NCBI GenBank assembly: GCA_028868855.1
Contig: JAGWTR010000001.1
Location: forward strand, 372,001-436,000
Origin: Burkholderiales bacterium
Lineage (GTDB): Bacteria > Pseudomonadota > Gammaproteobacteria > Burkholderiales > Burkholderiaceae_C
Direction: 5' to 3'
Length of the DNA: 64,000 nucleotides
The position numbers were made by a program, and so were the translations under genes. Every line of letters starts with the position of its first letter. The stretch's first letter is position 1. This document shows positions 34,251 to 43,357 of this stretch, in pieces. The notes under the pieces are model-generated. The model did not search any database and had not been told where the DNA came from. It saw only the letters and a program-made list of their open reading frames with translations.

Positions 34251-36100
34251 GGCTGAACTTGCAGACGTGTCAGGGTTTCAAGCAGGGCCTCGTTGTTGGT
34301 GTCAAGAGTCTGGGCTTTGCGCCACACGCGGCGGGCTTCGTCGCGTTCACCTTGCGCCCACAAGACCTCACCCAGGTGGGCGGCGATTTCGGCGTCGGGG
34401 CGCTCCTTGTAGGCGCCGCGCAGCAATGCCAGGGCTTCAGCGGGGTGGCCGCTGCGGAATTCCAGCCAACCCAGGCTGTCCGTGATGAAGGGGTCGCCGG
34501 GGCGCAGGCTTAGCGCTTTGGTGATGAGCGTCCGCGCTTCGTCCAGGCGAACATTCCGATCGGCCAGGCTGTAGCCCAGGGCGTTGTAGGCGTGGGCGTT
34601 GTCCGGCTTGAGTTCGATGGCTTTGCGCAGCTGCTGCTCCATCTCATCAAATTTGTGCAGGCGTTCAGCCAGCATGGCGCGGTCATAGAGCAGGTCGGGG
34701 TCTTGCGGAAAGCGCTCAGAGGCTTCGCTCAAGACTTTGTAGGCTTCGCCCCACTGCTTGAGGTCACGCAGCAATTGGGCTTCGGTCTGGTATTTGGCCA
34801 AAGCGTCGCGTGGTTCGGTTTCCGGCACGGCGCGGATGGCCGCACGGCCTTCGGCCAGCTTGCCCTGACGTGCCAGCAGGCGGGCGCGGTGGCTTTGCAC
34901 CAGCAGGTTGTCCTTCGGGTTTTCAAGGCGTTGCAGCCAGTCCAGGGCTTTTTGCCAATGGCCGCGCTGCTCTTCTGTTTGCGACATCAGCAAATAGCCT
35001 TGGTCAAGGCTGGTGTCCGAATCAGCCAGCGTCTGCTGCGCTTGCTCGGGTGTCGGTGATTCGCTAGTGACCAGAGTTTTGGCGGCTTTTGCGCGTTCTT
35101 CTTCTTTCAGTGCAATGAATTTTTTCAGTGCACCCTCGGCGAGGTCTGTTTGGCGCAATTCCAGCCGCACGGCGGCCAACGTTAGCCAGGAGCCCGCGTT
35201 GTTCGGTTGAGCCTCCACCAAGATTTCGAGTTGCTGTGCTGAATCGGTCATGCGCTGCGCACCGGCTAATTTGCGGGCATAGGCCAAACGCAGCAGAGGT
35301 GAGGCATCCGTTAGTTTGAGCTGCCGGCGTACTGTGTCTTCGGCCTGCGGTTCGCTGTCCATCAGGTTGAGCGCCAGCAGTCCGACCCCCAGACTTTTGG
35401 GCTGGATGGCCTCGGCCTTGCGGGAGGCCTCTAGCGCGCGTGCGGTGTCCTTGGCTGACAGCCAGCCTTCACCGCTGGCGACCCAGGCTTCGGCCAGCTG
35501 GGGTGTGCGCACCCGCCACGGCTGAGTGGCGTCATCAATGATCTGGGCGGCGATCTTGCGGTCAGGCAGCCGGGACAACGACCGTGGCAGGGCGGCAATG
35601 ATTTGCGGCTGTTGTGGCGTGGGACTGAGTTGGATCATGGTCCGCAGCGGGTCGACCAAATCGGTGGTGCGGCCCATGGCCAGCATGATGCGCACGACAG
35701 ACTCCGCCGCATCGCGTGACTGGGGTAGCGTCTGGCGCCAGGCTTTGGCCGCCGCCAGGGCGTCGTCACCGCTGCGGGCTTGCAGGGCGATTTCGACGGC
35801 GCGTTTGAACAGGTCGGGGTTGCGGTGCTTGCGTGCCAGTTCCAGATAGATCTGGTACGCCGCACCGGGGTTGCCCGATCGCGCCTGGATTTCGCTGACC
35901 AATACTTGGTAGAACAAGGCGCCATCCATGCGTGAGTTTTCCACGCTGGCCACCGCCGTTGATGCGTCGAGGCGGGCGTCGGACGCCTGGGCTGGAGGCG
36001 CGGCGCAGATCAGCAGCCCGGCCAGTCCCAGTGAGCAAGTCATGGCGTTCAGACGGTCGAGGCGTTTGTTGGCAAGCTTTGAAGCAGTCAGGGCTGGCAT
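34247..36100 (-). CDS. Tetratricopeptide-repeat protein (secreted or periplasmic)
   Basis: A 617-residue protein. Residues 1-40 carry a basic stretch and a hydrophobic core with an AQA-like cleavage site (MTCSLGLAGLLICAAPPAQA), so export is likely. The rest is helix pairs with TPR spacing, clear near the C-terminus (PDNAHAYNALGYSLADRNVRLDEARTLITKAL, GDPFITDSLGWLEFRSGHPAEALALLRGAY). Such proteins next to lolB are conserved in betaproteobacteria and probably scaffold envelope assembly. The partner is unknown. It is divergent from mutM. Confidence 0.85.
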   Translation of the reverse strand: MPALTASKLANKRLDRLNAMTCSLGLAGLLICAAPPAQASDARLDASTAVASVENSRMDGALFYQVLVSEIQARSGNPGAAYQIYLELARKHRNPDLFKRAVEIALQARSGDDALAAAKAWRQTLPQSRDAAESVVRIMLAMGRTTDLVDPLRTMIQLSPTPQQPQIIAALPRSLSRLPDRKIAAQIIDDATQPWRVRTPQLAEAWVASGEGWLSAKDTARALEASRKAEAIQPKSLGVGLLALNLMDSEPQAEDTVRRQLKLTDASPLLRLAYARKLAGAQRMTDSAQQLEILVEAQPNNAGSWLTLAAVRLELRQTDLAEGALKKFIALKEEERAKAAKTLVTSESPTPEQAQQTLADSDTSLDQGYLLMSQTEEQRGHWQKALDWLQRLENPKDNLLVQSHRARLLARQGKLAEGRAAIRAVPETEPRDALAKYQTEAQLLRDLKQWGEAYKVLSEASERFPQDPDLLYDRAMLAERLHKFDEMEQQLRKAIELKPDNAHAYNALGYSLADRNVRLDEARTLITKALSLRPGDPFITDSLGWLEFRSGHPAEALALLRGAYKERPDAEIAAHLGEVLWAQGERDEARRVWRKAQTLDTNNEALLETLTRLQVQP

Positions 36101-36155
36101 GTGGTCTCCGTGTGTACGGTCATTCTATTGATCGGCAGAGTCGATAATGCACACC

Positions 36156-36986
36156 ATGCCTGAATTGCCTGAGGTTGAAGTCACACGCCAGAGCTTTGCG
36201 TCACGCATTCTGGGTGCCAAGGTGCTGTCTTTGCGCATGGGCAAGCCACTGCGCTGGCCCTTGGGGTGCGATCCAGGACGCTTGGAAGGGGCTCGCGTTG
36301 GCGAGGTGTTGCGGCGCGGTAAATATTTGTGGCTGCCTCTGCTGTCCTCGCCTGAGCGCCGGGAGGGTTTACTGATCCATTTGGGTATGTCCGGCGCCTT
36401 GACGTTTGGCCAATCCTTGCCGCCAGCAGGGCCGCATGATCATTTTGAGCTGGATACCAGCCAAGGTTTGCTTCGGCTAACTGACCCACGTCGGTTTGGT
36501 GCGGTGGTGTGGGGCGAGTCCATGCAGAAAGGACTGCCTGCGCGCTTGTTGGCGAGCCTCGGCCTGGAACCCTTTGATGTGGCCATGACCGGCGCCTATT
36601 TGCATGAGCGTCTGCGAGGGCGGCGCGTGTCGATCAAACAGGCCTTGCTTGCCGGGGACATCGTGGTGGGCGCTGGCAATATTTACGCGTGTGAAGCCCT
36701 GTTCATGGCAGGCATTGATCCTCGCCTGGCGGCGGGGCGCCTCAGTCTTCGTCGGTGCGAGCGCCTGGTGTTGGCCATCCAGGATGTGTTGCGACAGGCC
36801 CTGGCGCTGGGGGGCTCCAGCCTGAAAGATTTCAAGGATGCCCATGGCGCCCAGGGATACTTTCAGCTCAGCACCCGAGTTTATGGCCGGGAGAGCGAGG
36901 CATGCCGGGTGTGTGCCACGCCGGTGCGTCGCATTACGCAGGGGCAGCGGTCAACGTTCTTTTGTCCGATTTGTCAGAAAAAGTAA
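36156..36986 (+). CDS. mutM: Formamidopyrimidine-DNA glycosylase (Fpg)
   Basis: A 276-residue base-excision repair enzyme that removes 8-oxoguanine and opened purines and cuts the backbone. The N-terminus is [14 protein letters not shown]; Pro2 is the nucleophile and Glu3 is catalytic, so the ATG at 36156 is right rather than the upstream ATG at 36147. Lys is in the GKPLRWPLG region and KYLWLPL, and the H2TH stretch has [19 protein letters not shown]. The C-terminal zinc finger is [25 protein letters not shown], with all four Cys present. Confidence 0.97.
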   Translation: MPELPEVEVTRQSFASRILGAKVLSLRMGKPLRWPLGCDPGRLEGARVGEVLRRGKYLWLPLLSSPERREGLLIHLGMSGALTFGQSLPPAGPHDHFELDTSQGLLRLTDPRRFGAVVWGESMQKGLPARLLASLGLEPFDVAMTGAYLHERLRGRRVSIKQALLAGDIVVGAGNIYACEALFMAGIDPRLAAGRLSLRRCERLVLAIQDVLRQALALGGSSLKDFKDAHGAQGYFQLSTRVYGRESEACRVCATPVRRITQGQRSTFFCPICQKK

Positions 36987-37052
36987 TCAGAGCGCCTTCT
37001 GGCTTGCATTTAGGGACGATTGCGCAGCAACCTTACTGCTAGGATGGTCCCT

Positions 37053-39080
37053 ATGATGCCTAACTTCGCCAGTAATCTGGACGCCCTGGGACAGTGGCGT
37101 GTCGCGACCGACGCCAAATTGGCCAATTTGGCACGTTTTGCCCGTGAGCAAGATTTGCTCAATGACGCTTCGGCCGAATGGTTTGAGGCCATGCGGCATC
37201 GCCTGTCGGGCGAGAAGCTCATGGTGGCGTTCGTGGCGGAGTTTTCTCGGGGCAAGTCCGAGCTGATCAACGCGATATTCTTCTCGGACAAGGGGCGGCG
37301 CATGATGCCGGCCTCGGCGGGGCGAACGACCATGTGCCCGGTGGAGTTGGGTTACGACGATCAGGATCCGGTGGGCCTGACGCTGCTGCCCATTGATACC
37401 CGTCTGGAAGCCGCTTCGCTGGCCGAGTTTCGCCGTCAGCCGCAGGCCTGGACGCACATCACACTGGACCTGAGTAATCCGGAGGGCATGGCGCAGGCGT
37501 TGGCCGAAGTCATGCGCACTCGCCTGGTTTCCAAGGATCAAGCCAAGCTGCTGGGTTTCTGGGCTGATGAGCGCCCCGAGGACAACCCGCCATTGCTTGA
37601 AAACGACCAGGTCGAGGTGCCCGAGTGGCGTCATGCCCGGATCAACCTACCCCACCCTTTGCTCAAGCGTGGTCTGGTCGTGCTGGATACCCCAGGCTTG
37701 AATGCGATTGGTACCGAGCCTGAACTCACGCTGGGCCTGCTGCCGCAGGCCCATGCGACCGTGTTCATCCTGGGCGCGGACACGGGGGTGACCAAGTCCG
37801 ATTTGAGCATCTGGCGTGACCACCTCAGCGGGCCGGCGCTTGCGCGCTTCGTGGCCTTGAACAAGATCGACGCTCTGGCCGATCCTTTGAGCACCCCGCA
37901 GCAGGTGGAAGGGGTGATCAGCCGCCAGTGCGAGAGCGTGGCACAGACGCTGGAAATTCCGCCTGAGCATGTGTTTCCGATTTCGGCCCGTCAGGCCTTG
38001 GCCGCGCGCCTGAATGGTGACGCGGCAGGGCTGCGCGCCAGCCGCCTGGAGGCCTTTGAAAACGCCTTGTCGGAGGGCTTGTTGCCCAAGCGCCGACAGA
38101 TGCTGGCCGATTCAGCCATTGATGGAGCCACTCAGTTTCGGCATCAGTTGGTGCGCCGTTTTGGCGAAATGCGCCGCCTGCACGCCGAGCAGTTGCTTGA
38201 GTTGCGCGGCCTGCGCGGCAAGAGCACGGGCAAGGTGCAGCTGATGTTGCAGCGCGTGCAAGCAGAGGCGACCGAGTTCGAACAATGCACCGCGCGATTG
38301 GCGGCCATGCGCAGTGTCCACGCCCGCATGCTGAGAGGCGCTTTGATCGATCTGTCGTCCGAGCGCGTGCGCCAGGAAGTCGACGTGCTGGGGCAGGTGC
38401 TGGGGGGGTCCTGGCTGCCGCTGGGCGCCAAAAAGGCTTTTGTGGAGTTGTGTTCGCGCTTGCGCTTGTTGATCGAGCAGGCTCAGCAGCGCAACGATGA
38501 AATCCATTCCATGCTGGTGGCATCGTTCGCCAAGCTCAATGCTGAATTTGGTTTCAGCTTGCTGGCAGAGTCCCAACTGGATGTGCGCAAGTACACCGAA
38601 GACCTGGTGCTGATTGAGCGCAATTACGTTCAGTACCTGGGTTTGAGTCAGGCTTTCCGTCTGGCCCAGCCGGGCTTTCAGGAGCAGTTCCGCCGAATGC
38701 TGGTCTCGCGTCTGCGCGTGGTGTTCGAGACCATTAGCAACGACATTGAGTTGTGGAACAAGACCGCTTCGGCGCAGGTCGATGGCCAGTTGCGCGAACG
38801 CCGTCGCAACTTCAAGCGTCGCTATGAGTCGCTGGATCGCATCCAGTCGGCCTCCAATGAGCTTGATGCCCGCTTGCAGGAGGTGCAAGGCCAGGATGAG
38901 CGGGTCCTGCAATTGCAAACGCGCCTGAATACCCTGGTCGATGAGTTGGTGGCGCAGGCTCAGTCAGAGGTCGGGCTCAATGGGCCTGCCGGGGCTTCGG
39001 GGGGCTATGCCGGCGCGCCTGAACTCAGCAAGATTTCGCTGGACCTGGCGGGGACAAATGAGGTCCCAGAAGGGGCATGA
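37053..39080 (+). CDS. Dynamin-like GTPase
   Basis: About 675 residues. The N-terminal GTPase region has a P-loop FVAEFSRGKSELINAIFF near residues 60-75, a switch-like Thr/Pro stretch (PASAGRTTMCPVEL), G3 VVLDTPGLNAIG and G4 ALNKIDAL. The C-terminal 400 residues are long helices and predicted coiled coils (LQRVQAEATEFEQCTARL, RERRRNFKRRYESLDRIQ). Bacterial dynamin-like proteins remodel membranes; the exact role of this one is unknown. The ATG at 37053 is chosen for AGG nine bases upstream; ATGs at 37044 and 37056 are alternatives. Its stop overlaps mutY. Confidence 0.83.
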   Translation: MMPNFASNLDALGQWRVATDAKLANLARFAREQDLLNDASAEWFEAMRHRLSGEKLMVAFVAEFSRGKSELINAIFFSDKGRRMMPASAGRTTMCPVELGYDDQDPVGLTLLPIDTRLEAASLAEFRRQPQAWTHITLDLSNPEGMAQALAEVMRTRLVSKDQAKLLGFWADERPEDNPPLLENDQVEVPEWRHARINLPHPLLKRGLVVLDTPGLNAIGTEPELTLGLLPQAHATVFILGADTGVTKSDLSIWRDHLSGPALARFVALNKIDALADPLSTPQQVEGVISRQCESVAQTLEIPPEHVFPISARQALAARLNGDAAGLRASRLEAFENALSEGLLPKRRQMLADSAIDGATQFRHQLVRRFGEMRRLHAEQLLELRGLRGKSTGKVQLMLQRVQAEATEFEQCTARLAAMRSVHARMLRGALIDLSSERVRQEVDVLGQVLGGSWLPLGAKKAFVELCSRLRLLIEQAQQRNDEIHSMLVASFAKLNAEFGFSLLAESQLDVRKYTEDLVLIERNYVQYLGLSQAFRLAQPGFQEQFRRMLVSRLRVVFETISNDIELWNKTASAQVDGQLRERRRNFKRRYESLDRIQSASNELDARLQEVQGQDERVLQLQTRLNTLVDELVAQAQSEVGLNGPAGASGGYAGAPELSKISLDLAGTNEVPEGA

Positions 39081-40207
39081 GGGGTCGAGCATCCAAGGCT
39101 GCATCGACTGATTCATCGCAGGACTTGCAACAACGGGCCACGGCGCTCACGCCTGAACTGGCCGAGCGTCTGGTGGCTTGGGAGCGCAAACAAGGACGGC
39201 ACCATTTGCCCTGGCAGGGCGTGCGCGATCCTTACCGCGTGTGGCTGTCAGAGATCATGCTGCAGCAGACCCAGGTCAGCACGGTGCTGGCTTATTTTGA
39301 TCGTTTTGTGTCGCGTTTTCCGGATGTGAAGGCGCTGGCCGAGGCGACGTTGGATGATGTGCTGGCCTTATGGAGCGGCTTGGGCTATTACAGCCGCGCT
39401 CGCAATTTGCATCGCTGCGCACAGGCGGTGATGGCCGAGCATGGCGGTCAGTTTCCGCCCTTGGCCACGGCGCTGCAAACTTTGCCGGGCATTGGGCGGT
39501 CCACTGCCGCAGCGATCGCGGCTTTCTGTTTTGACGAGCGCGCCACGATTCTCGACGGCAACGTCAAGCGTGTGCTGACTCGCGTCATGGCTTGGGGTGA
39601 GGACTTGGCGGTATCGGCCCATGAGCGGGCTTTATGGCTGGCCGCCGAGGCGGTGTTGCCGGCGCTGGCGGCCGATATGCCCGCCTACACGCAAGGTCTG
39701 ATGGACTTGGGGGCCACGGTGTGCACGCAGCGCAAGCCATCGTGCCTGGTGTGCCCATGGGTCGATTTGTGCCAGGCGCGGATGCAGGGGCAGCCCGAGG
39801 CCTACCCGGTCAAGACGCGCAAGCTCAAGCGCAGCCGGCGCGAAAGCTGGTGGTTGTGGCTGGAGCATGCCGATGCGGTGTGGCTGGTGCAGCGCCCGCA
39901 CACCGGAGTCTGGGCGGGTTTGTGGACCATGCCTTTGTTCGATTCCGAAGAGGCCTTGCTGGCGGCGGCGCAGGCCTTGAACGCGCCCACACCCGAGCCG
40001 CAGCCGCCCATTGATCATGTGCTGACCCATCTGGACTGGCGCTTGAATCCGCGTCGAGTGTTGTGGTCCCAGCCTCCCGCGACGACCGCCCTGAGTCAGG
40101 CGTGTGGCGTGGGGGCGGGCGGGCGGTGGGTGCCGCTGTCGGAGCTGTCTTCCTTGGGCTTGCCGGCACCATTGCGGCGTTTGCTGGACGCCCGACCCAT
40201 CATCTGA
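39077..40207 (+). CDS. mutY: A/G-specific adenine glycosylase
   Basis: A 376-residue DNA repair enzyme that removes adenine paired with 8-oxoguanine, partnering MutM nearby. The N-terminal catalytic part shows LPWQGVRDPYRVWLSEIMLQQTQV (catalytic Glu in SEIMLQQT), the HhH LPGIGRSTAAAIAAFCF and the Asp in TILDGNVKRVLTR. The [4Fe-4S] Cys set is CTQRKPSCLVCPWVDLC. The C-terminal NUDIX-like domain recognises 8-oxoG (WWLWLEHADAVWLVQRPHTGVWAGLW). The start overlaps the dynamin-like gene stop by four bases (ATGA). It converges on the xth gene with a 6-nt gap. Confidence 0.96.
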   Translation: MRGRASKAASTDSSQDLQQRATALTPELAERLVAWERKQGRHHLPWQGVRDPYRVWLSEIMLQQTQVSTVLAYFDRFVSRFPDVKALAEATLDDVLALWSGLGYYSRARNLHRCAQAVMAEHGGQFPPLATALQTLPGIGRSTAAAIAAFCFDERATILDGNVKRVLTRVMAWGEDLAVSAHERALWLAAEAVLPALAADMPAYTQGLMDLGATVCTQRKPSCLVCPWVDLCQARMQGQPEAYPVKTRKLKRSRRESWWLWLEHADAVWLVQRPHTGVWAGLWTMPLFDSEEALLAAAQALNAPTPEPQPPIDHVLTHLDWRLNPRRVLWSQPPATTALSQACGVGAGGRWVPLSELSSLGLPAPLRRLLDARPII

Positions 40208-40213
40208 TTGGGC

Positions 40214-40999
40214 TCAACCTTCTGACAAGGTGACGATCACCGGGGCGTGATCGCTGGGGCGTTCATTCTTGCGCGGAGCCTTGTCGATGGTGCAGGCGCT
40301 GACGCGGGGTTTGAGCGCTTTGCTGATCAGAATGTGGTCAATGCGCAGGCCCTGGTTCTTGCGAAAGGCCAGGTTGCGGTAGTCCCACCAGGTCCAGGGT
40401 TTGGGGGGTTGCTCAAACATCCGGAAGGCATCGCTCAGGCCCAGGTCCAGCAGTTGTTGGAAGTGTGCCCGCTCCTGAGGGGTGCAGTGGATCTGGCCAG
40501 CCCAGGCGATGGGGTCGTAGACGTCGGCGTCGGTCGGTGCGATGTTGAAGTCGCCCATCAGTACCAGTTGAGGGTGCGTGATCAGTTCCTGGCGAAGCCA
40601 TTCACGCAGGGCGTCCAGCCAGCGCATCTTGTAGACGAATTTGTCGCTGTCGGGCGCTTGACCATTGGGGAAGTAGGCGCCGACCACGCGCACATCGCCC
40701 AGGGTGGCGCTGTGCACCGTGGCGGCGATGACGCGGGCCTGGTCGTCGTCAAAACCGGGGATGTTTTTGACCTCGGCGCCGCTGCCTGTGCGACTGAGCA
40801 GGGCCACGCCGTTGTAGGTTTTTTGACCAAACCACTGGGCCTGATAGCCAGCGGTGGCCAGTTCGGCGTGCGGGAACTTGTCGTCGGTGAGTTTGGTCTC
40901 TTGCAGCACCAGTGCATCGACGGGGTGCGCGTTGAGCCAGTCGAGCAATTGCGGCAGGCGCACGGTCAGGGAGTTGACGTTCCAGGTGGCAAGTTGCAT
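40214..40999 (-). CDS. xth: Exodeoxyribonuclease III family (AP endonuclease)
   Basis: A 261-residue EEP-fold nuclease cleaving at abasic sites and trimming 3' ends in base-excision repair. Metal and catalytic residues are visible: N7 in ATWNVNSL, E34 in VLQETKL, the DFN motif in LVLMGDFNIAPTDADVYDP and SDHAPVIVTL at the C-terminus. This matches the shorter XthA form. The order mutM - GTPase gene - mutY then xth gathers three base-excision repair genes within 5 kb. Confidence 0.95.
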   Translation of the reverse strand: MQLATWNVNSLTVRLPQLLDWLNAHPVDALVLQETKLTDDKFPHAELATAGYQAQWFGQKTYNGVALLSRTGSGAEVKNIPGFDDDQARVIAATVHSATLGDVRVVGAYFPNGQAPDSDKFVYKMRWLDALREWLRQELITHPQLVLMGDFNIAPTDADVYDPIAWAGQIHCTPQERAHFQQLLDLGLSDAFRMFEQPPKPWTWWDYRNLAFRKNQGLRIDHILISKALKPRVSACTIDKAPRKNERPSDHAPVIVTLSEG

Positions 41000-41315
41000 G
41001 ACTTTTTTAGCACGTTGAATTCATTGATTTTTTGGCCTGAGTTTTGCTGACTTGCGCACCTGGCGACTCACTTGGCTACCCAAATAGTCCGTGCTTCACG
41101 AGGTGCTCATCTGGCCCCAACGGATGGCTGCATTATCTCGTCGGGAAGTGTCGATCATTCGGATGGCTTTTTTGCGACTGCTCAGAACTTCGGGGCATTG
41201 GCGCGCGCCGGGTCTTATGGTCAATGGCTGACCTGACGACAGAGTCAGTAAAAACGGTGTCAACAGGGTCGATTCACACCGGCCTGCGCTGCACGAGTTG
41301 AATGGGTCAGGATGC
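41000..41315. other. Intergenic region before the ars island
   Basis: About 316 bp between the xth start and the arsR promoter. One open frame of 85 codons (41044-41301) exists but has no ribosome site, no recognisable family and no conservation-like codon pattern, so I do not call it. I see no terminator, tRNA or repeat here. The interval marks the left edge of the arsenic/metal cluster. Confidence 0.5.
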
Positions 41316-41350
41316 TTGACATAATTTGATACTTCAATCATTATTGAAGA
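41316..41350 (+). promoter_or_regulatory. arsR promoter with overlapping palindromic operator
   Basis: TTGACA at 41316-41321 and CATTAT at 41339-41344, 17 bp apart, make a good -35 and a fair -10. A perfect palindrome, CTTCAAT (41332-41338) and ATTGAAG (41343-41349) around CATT, covers the -10. The predicted transcription start falls on or next to the arsR ATG at 41351, so the message would be leaderless. An ArsR operator overlapping the -10 is the classic layout. Confidence 0.75.
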
Positions 41351-41704
41351 ATGGAAGAGCAGGCCGTTGTCAAATCCCTTGCCGCACTGGCCCAGCCTGT
41401 GCGCTTGCGCGTTTTTCGTGCGCTGGTGGTGGCGGGTCCTCAGGGGCTCACCCCCGGTGATTTGGCCGCGCAATTGGAGGTGGCCGCCACCACACTGTCC
41501 TTCCACCTCAAAGAGTTGATGTACGCCGACCTGGTCAGCCAGGAGCGCGACGGTCGCCACCTGATTTATCGCGCGGCTTTTGATCACATGGATGGTTTGC
41601 TGGGCTATCTGACCGAGCACTGCTGCAAGGGGCAACCTTGCGCACCCACGCCGTCCACCCCGTCTGGTAAGCCCGCACGCAAGCGGGCTTGCACGACCTG
41701 CTGA
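41351..41704 (+). CDS. arsR: ArsR-family arsenic-responsive repressor
   Basis: A 117-residue winged-helix repressor. The helix-turn-helix is GLTPGDLAAQLEVAATTLSFHLKELMYADLV (residues 32-62). The C-terminus has a metalloid-type Cys group, EHCCKGQPC (C91, C92, C97), plus a late CTTC. This is the layout of ArsR proteins that bind As(III) near the C-terminus, as in Acidithiobacillus ferrooxidans, and not the CxC-in-helix type of the E. coli plasmid protein. A palindrome lies immediately before the start. The downstream gene begins 11 nt after the stop, so it should be autoregulated with the whole first unit. Confidence 0.92.
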   Translation: MEEQAVVKSLAALAQPVRLRVFRALVVAGPQGLTPGDLAAQLEVAATTLSFHLKELMYADLVSQERDGRHLIYRAAFDHMDGLLGYLTEHCCKGQPCAPTPSTPSGKPARKRACTTC

Positions 41705-41715
41705 AGGAGACCCCC

Positions 41716-42204
41716 ATGAAGCGCTTTCACGTCCACGTGCATGTCGATGACCTGGCCCGCAACATCGACTTCTATTCGAAGATGTTTGGCACCGCGCCGG
41801 CACGGGTTGAATCCGACTATGCCAAGTGGATGCTCGAAGCCCCGGCCGTCAACTTCGCGATCTCCACCCGCGGCCACGGCCACACCGGGGTGGACCACCT
41901 GGGCATCCAGGTCGACAACGCCGCCGACCTGCTGGCGCTGAAAACCCAGGCGCAGGCGGCGGACCTGTCTTTGATCGACGAAGGCGCCACCACCTGCTGC
42001 TACGCCCGCAGCGACAAGCACTGGGTGATCGACCCGCAAGGCCTGCCTTGGGAGCACTTCCAGACGCTGGGCACCATCCCGGTGTTCCGTGAAGAGGCGC
42101 CGGCCATACAGGCGCCCGCGCAGGCCAGCGCCTGCTGCACACCCAAGGTCAGTGGCAAGCCCATTGGCATCCCCGTCAAATCATCGCCCTCCAGTTGCTG
42201 CTGA
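41716..42204 (+). CDS. arsI: ArsI/CadI-family protein, probable organoarsenical C-As lyase
   Basis: A 162-residue vicinal-oxygen-chelate (glyoxalase-fold) protein: MKRFHVHVHVDDLARNIDFYSKMFGTAP, then GVDHLGIQVDNAADLLAL, then ATTCCYARSDKHWVIDPQGLPWEHFQTL. His near residue 5-9, H61 and E113 are the likely Fe(II) ligands, and the adjacent C94-C95 is the As(III)-binding pair known in ArsI. ArsI cleaves the carbon-arsenic bond of trivalent methyl- or aromatic arsenicals with oxygen. The related CadI proteins share the fold, so the substrate is inferred from context. The C-terminal tail has extra Cys pairs (ASACCTP, SSCC). Good GGAG seven bases before the ATG. Confidence 0.85.
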   Translation: MKRFHVHVHVDDLARNIDFYSKMFGTAPARVESDYAKWMLEAPAVNFAISTRGHGHTGVDHLGIQVDNAADLLALKTQAQAADLSLIDEGATTCCYARSDKHWVIDPQGLPWEHFQTLGTIPVFREEAPAIQAPAQASACCTPKVSGKPIGIPVKSSPSSCC

Positions 42205-42212
42205 GCCCCCAC

Positions 42213-42263
42213 ATGAGCACCCACGTTCTGATTCTGTGCACGCACAACTCGGCGCGCAGCTGA
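42213..42263 (+). pseudogene. 16-codon remnant of a thioredoxin-type arsenate reductase (arsC) start
   Basis: ATG at 42213 begins a 16-codon frame reading MSTHVLILCTHNSARS, then TGA at 42261. CTHNSAR is the C-x5-R phosphate-binding loop found at the very N-terminus of LMW-phosphatase-type arsenate reductases; nothing of the remaining 120 or so residues is present. The stop is followed at once by the ribosome site and start of acr3. It looks like the scar of a deletion that removed the rest of arsC. It might still be translated as a leader and couple translation of acr3. Confidence 0.8.
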
Positions 42264-42274
42264 GGACATCGACC

Positions 42275-43357
42275 ATGAACACCACCGTTGCCGCCATGGC
42301 ACCACTCAAGGCCGACCCGGCGCCCATGAGCGTCTTCGAGCGCTACCTGACCGTGTGGGTCTTTCTGTGCATCGTGGCCGGGATTGTGCTGGGCCAGGTG
42401 CTGCCTGAGGTCTTTCAAGCCATCGGCCACATGGAGGTCGCCAAGGTCAACCTGCCTGTGGGCCTGCTCATCTGGGTGATGATCATCCCCATGCTGATCA
42501 AGGTGGACTTTGGCAGCCTGTCCCAGGTCAAGCAGCACTGGCGGGGCATTGGCGTCACCCTGTTTGTCAACTGGGCCGTCAAGCCGTTTTCGATGGCGCT
42601 GCTGGGCTGGCTCTTCGTGCGCCACCTGTTTGCGCCTTACCTGCCTGCCGGGCAGCTCGACAGCTACATCGCCGGCCTGATCCTGCTGGCCGCCGCCCCC
42701 TGCACGGCCATGGTGTTCGTGTGGAGCCGCCTGACCGGCGGCAACCCCTTGTTCACGCTGTCGCAAGTGGCCTTGAACGACAGCATCATGGTGTTTGCCT
42801 TTGCCCCCATCGTGGCGCTGCTGCTGGGCCTGTCGTCCATCGTGGTGCCGTGGGACACCCTGGTGACCTCGGTGCTGCTCTACATCGTGATCCCCGTGGC
42901 CTTGGCTCAAATGCTGCGCGCGGCGCTGCTCCAACGTGGCCCGGCGGCTTTCGATGCCGCACTGGCCAAAATTGGCCCCTGGTCGATCACGGCCTTGCTG
43001 GCCACCCTGGTGCTGCTGTTTGCCTTTCAAGGTGAAGCCATCATCAAGCAGCCGCTGGTGATCGCCATGCTGGCGGTGCCCATCCTGATCCAGGTTTTCT
43101 TCAACTCGGCCCTGGCTTACTGGCTCAACCGCCGCGTGGGTGAATCGCATGAAGTGGCCTGCCCATCGGCCTTGATCGGCGCCAGCAACTTCTTCGAGCT
43201 GGCCGTGGCCGCGGCCATCAGCCTGTTCGGCTTTGAATCGGGCGCTGCCCTGGCCACCGTGGTGGGCGTGCTGATCGAGGTGCCCGTGATGCTGTTGGTG
43301 GTGCGTGTGGTCAACCAGAGCAAGGGCTGGTACGAACAAGGACAATGCAAGGCATGA
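42275..43357 (+). CDS. acr3: ACR3-family arsenite efflux permease
   Basis: A 360-residue inner-membrane protein with about ten helices. The conserved ACR3 Cys is in LILLAAAPCTAMVFVWS (C143), and the Glu is in GASNFFELAVAAAISLFG (E308). The N-terminal helix region is FERYLTVWVFLCIVAGIVLGQ. It expels As(III) or related oxyanions using the proton gradient, or ATP when coupled with ArsA. The ATG at 42275 is chosen because GAGGA lies nine bases upstream; the open frame extends far upstream but overlaps arsI and the arsC remnant. It ends in an ATGA overlap with arsC. Confidence 0.94.
   Translation: MNTTVAAMAPLKADPAPMSVFERYLTVWVFLCIVAGIVLGQVLPEVFQAIGHMEVAKVNLPVGLLIWVMIIPMLIKVDFGSLSQVKQHWRGIGVTLFVNWAVKPFSMALLGWLFVRHLFAPYLPAGQLDSYIAGLILLAAAPCTAMVFVWSRLTGGNPLFTLSQVALNDSIMVFAFAPIVALLLGLSSIVVPWDTLVTSVLLYIVIPVALAQMLRAALLQRGPAAFDAALAKIGPWSITALLATLVLLFAFQGEAIIKQPLVIAMLAVPILIQVFFNSALAYWLNRRVGESHEVACPSALIGASNFFELAVAAAISLFGFESGAALATVVGVLIEVPVMLLVVRVVNQSKGWYEQGQCKA

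Noticed and set aside
41044-41301. 85-codon + strand frame before arsR
   Set aside because: No ribosome site, no recognisable domain, and it ends close to the arsR promoter.
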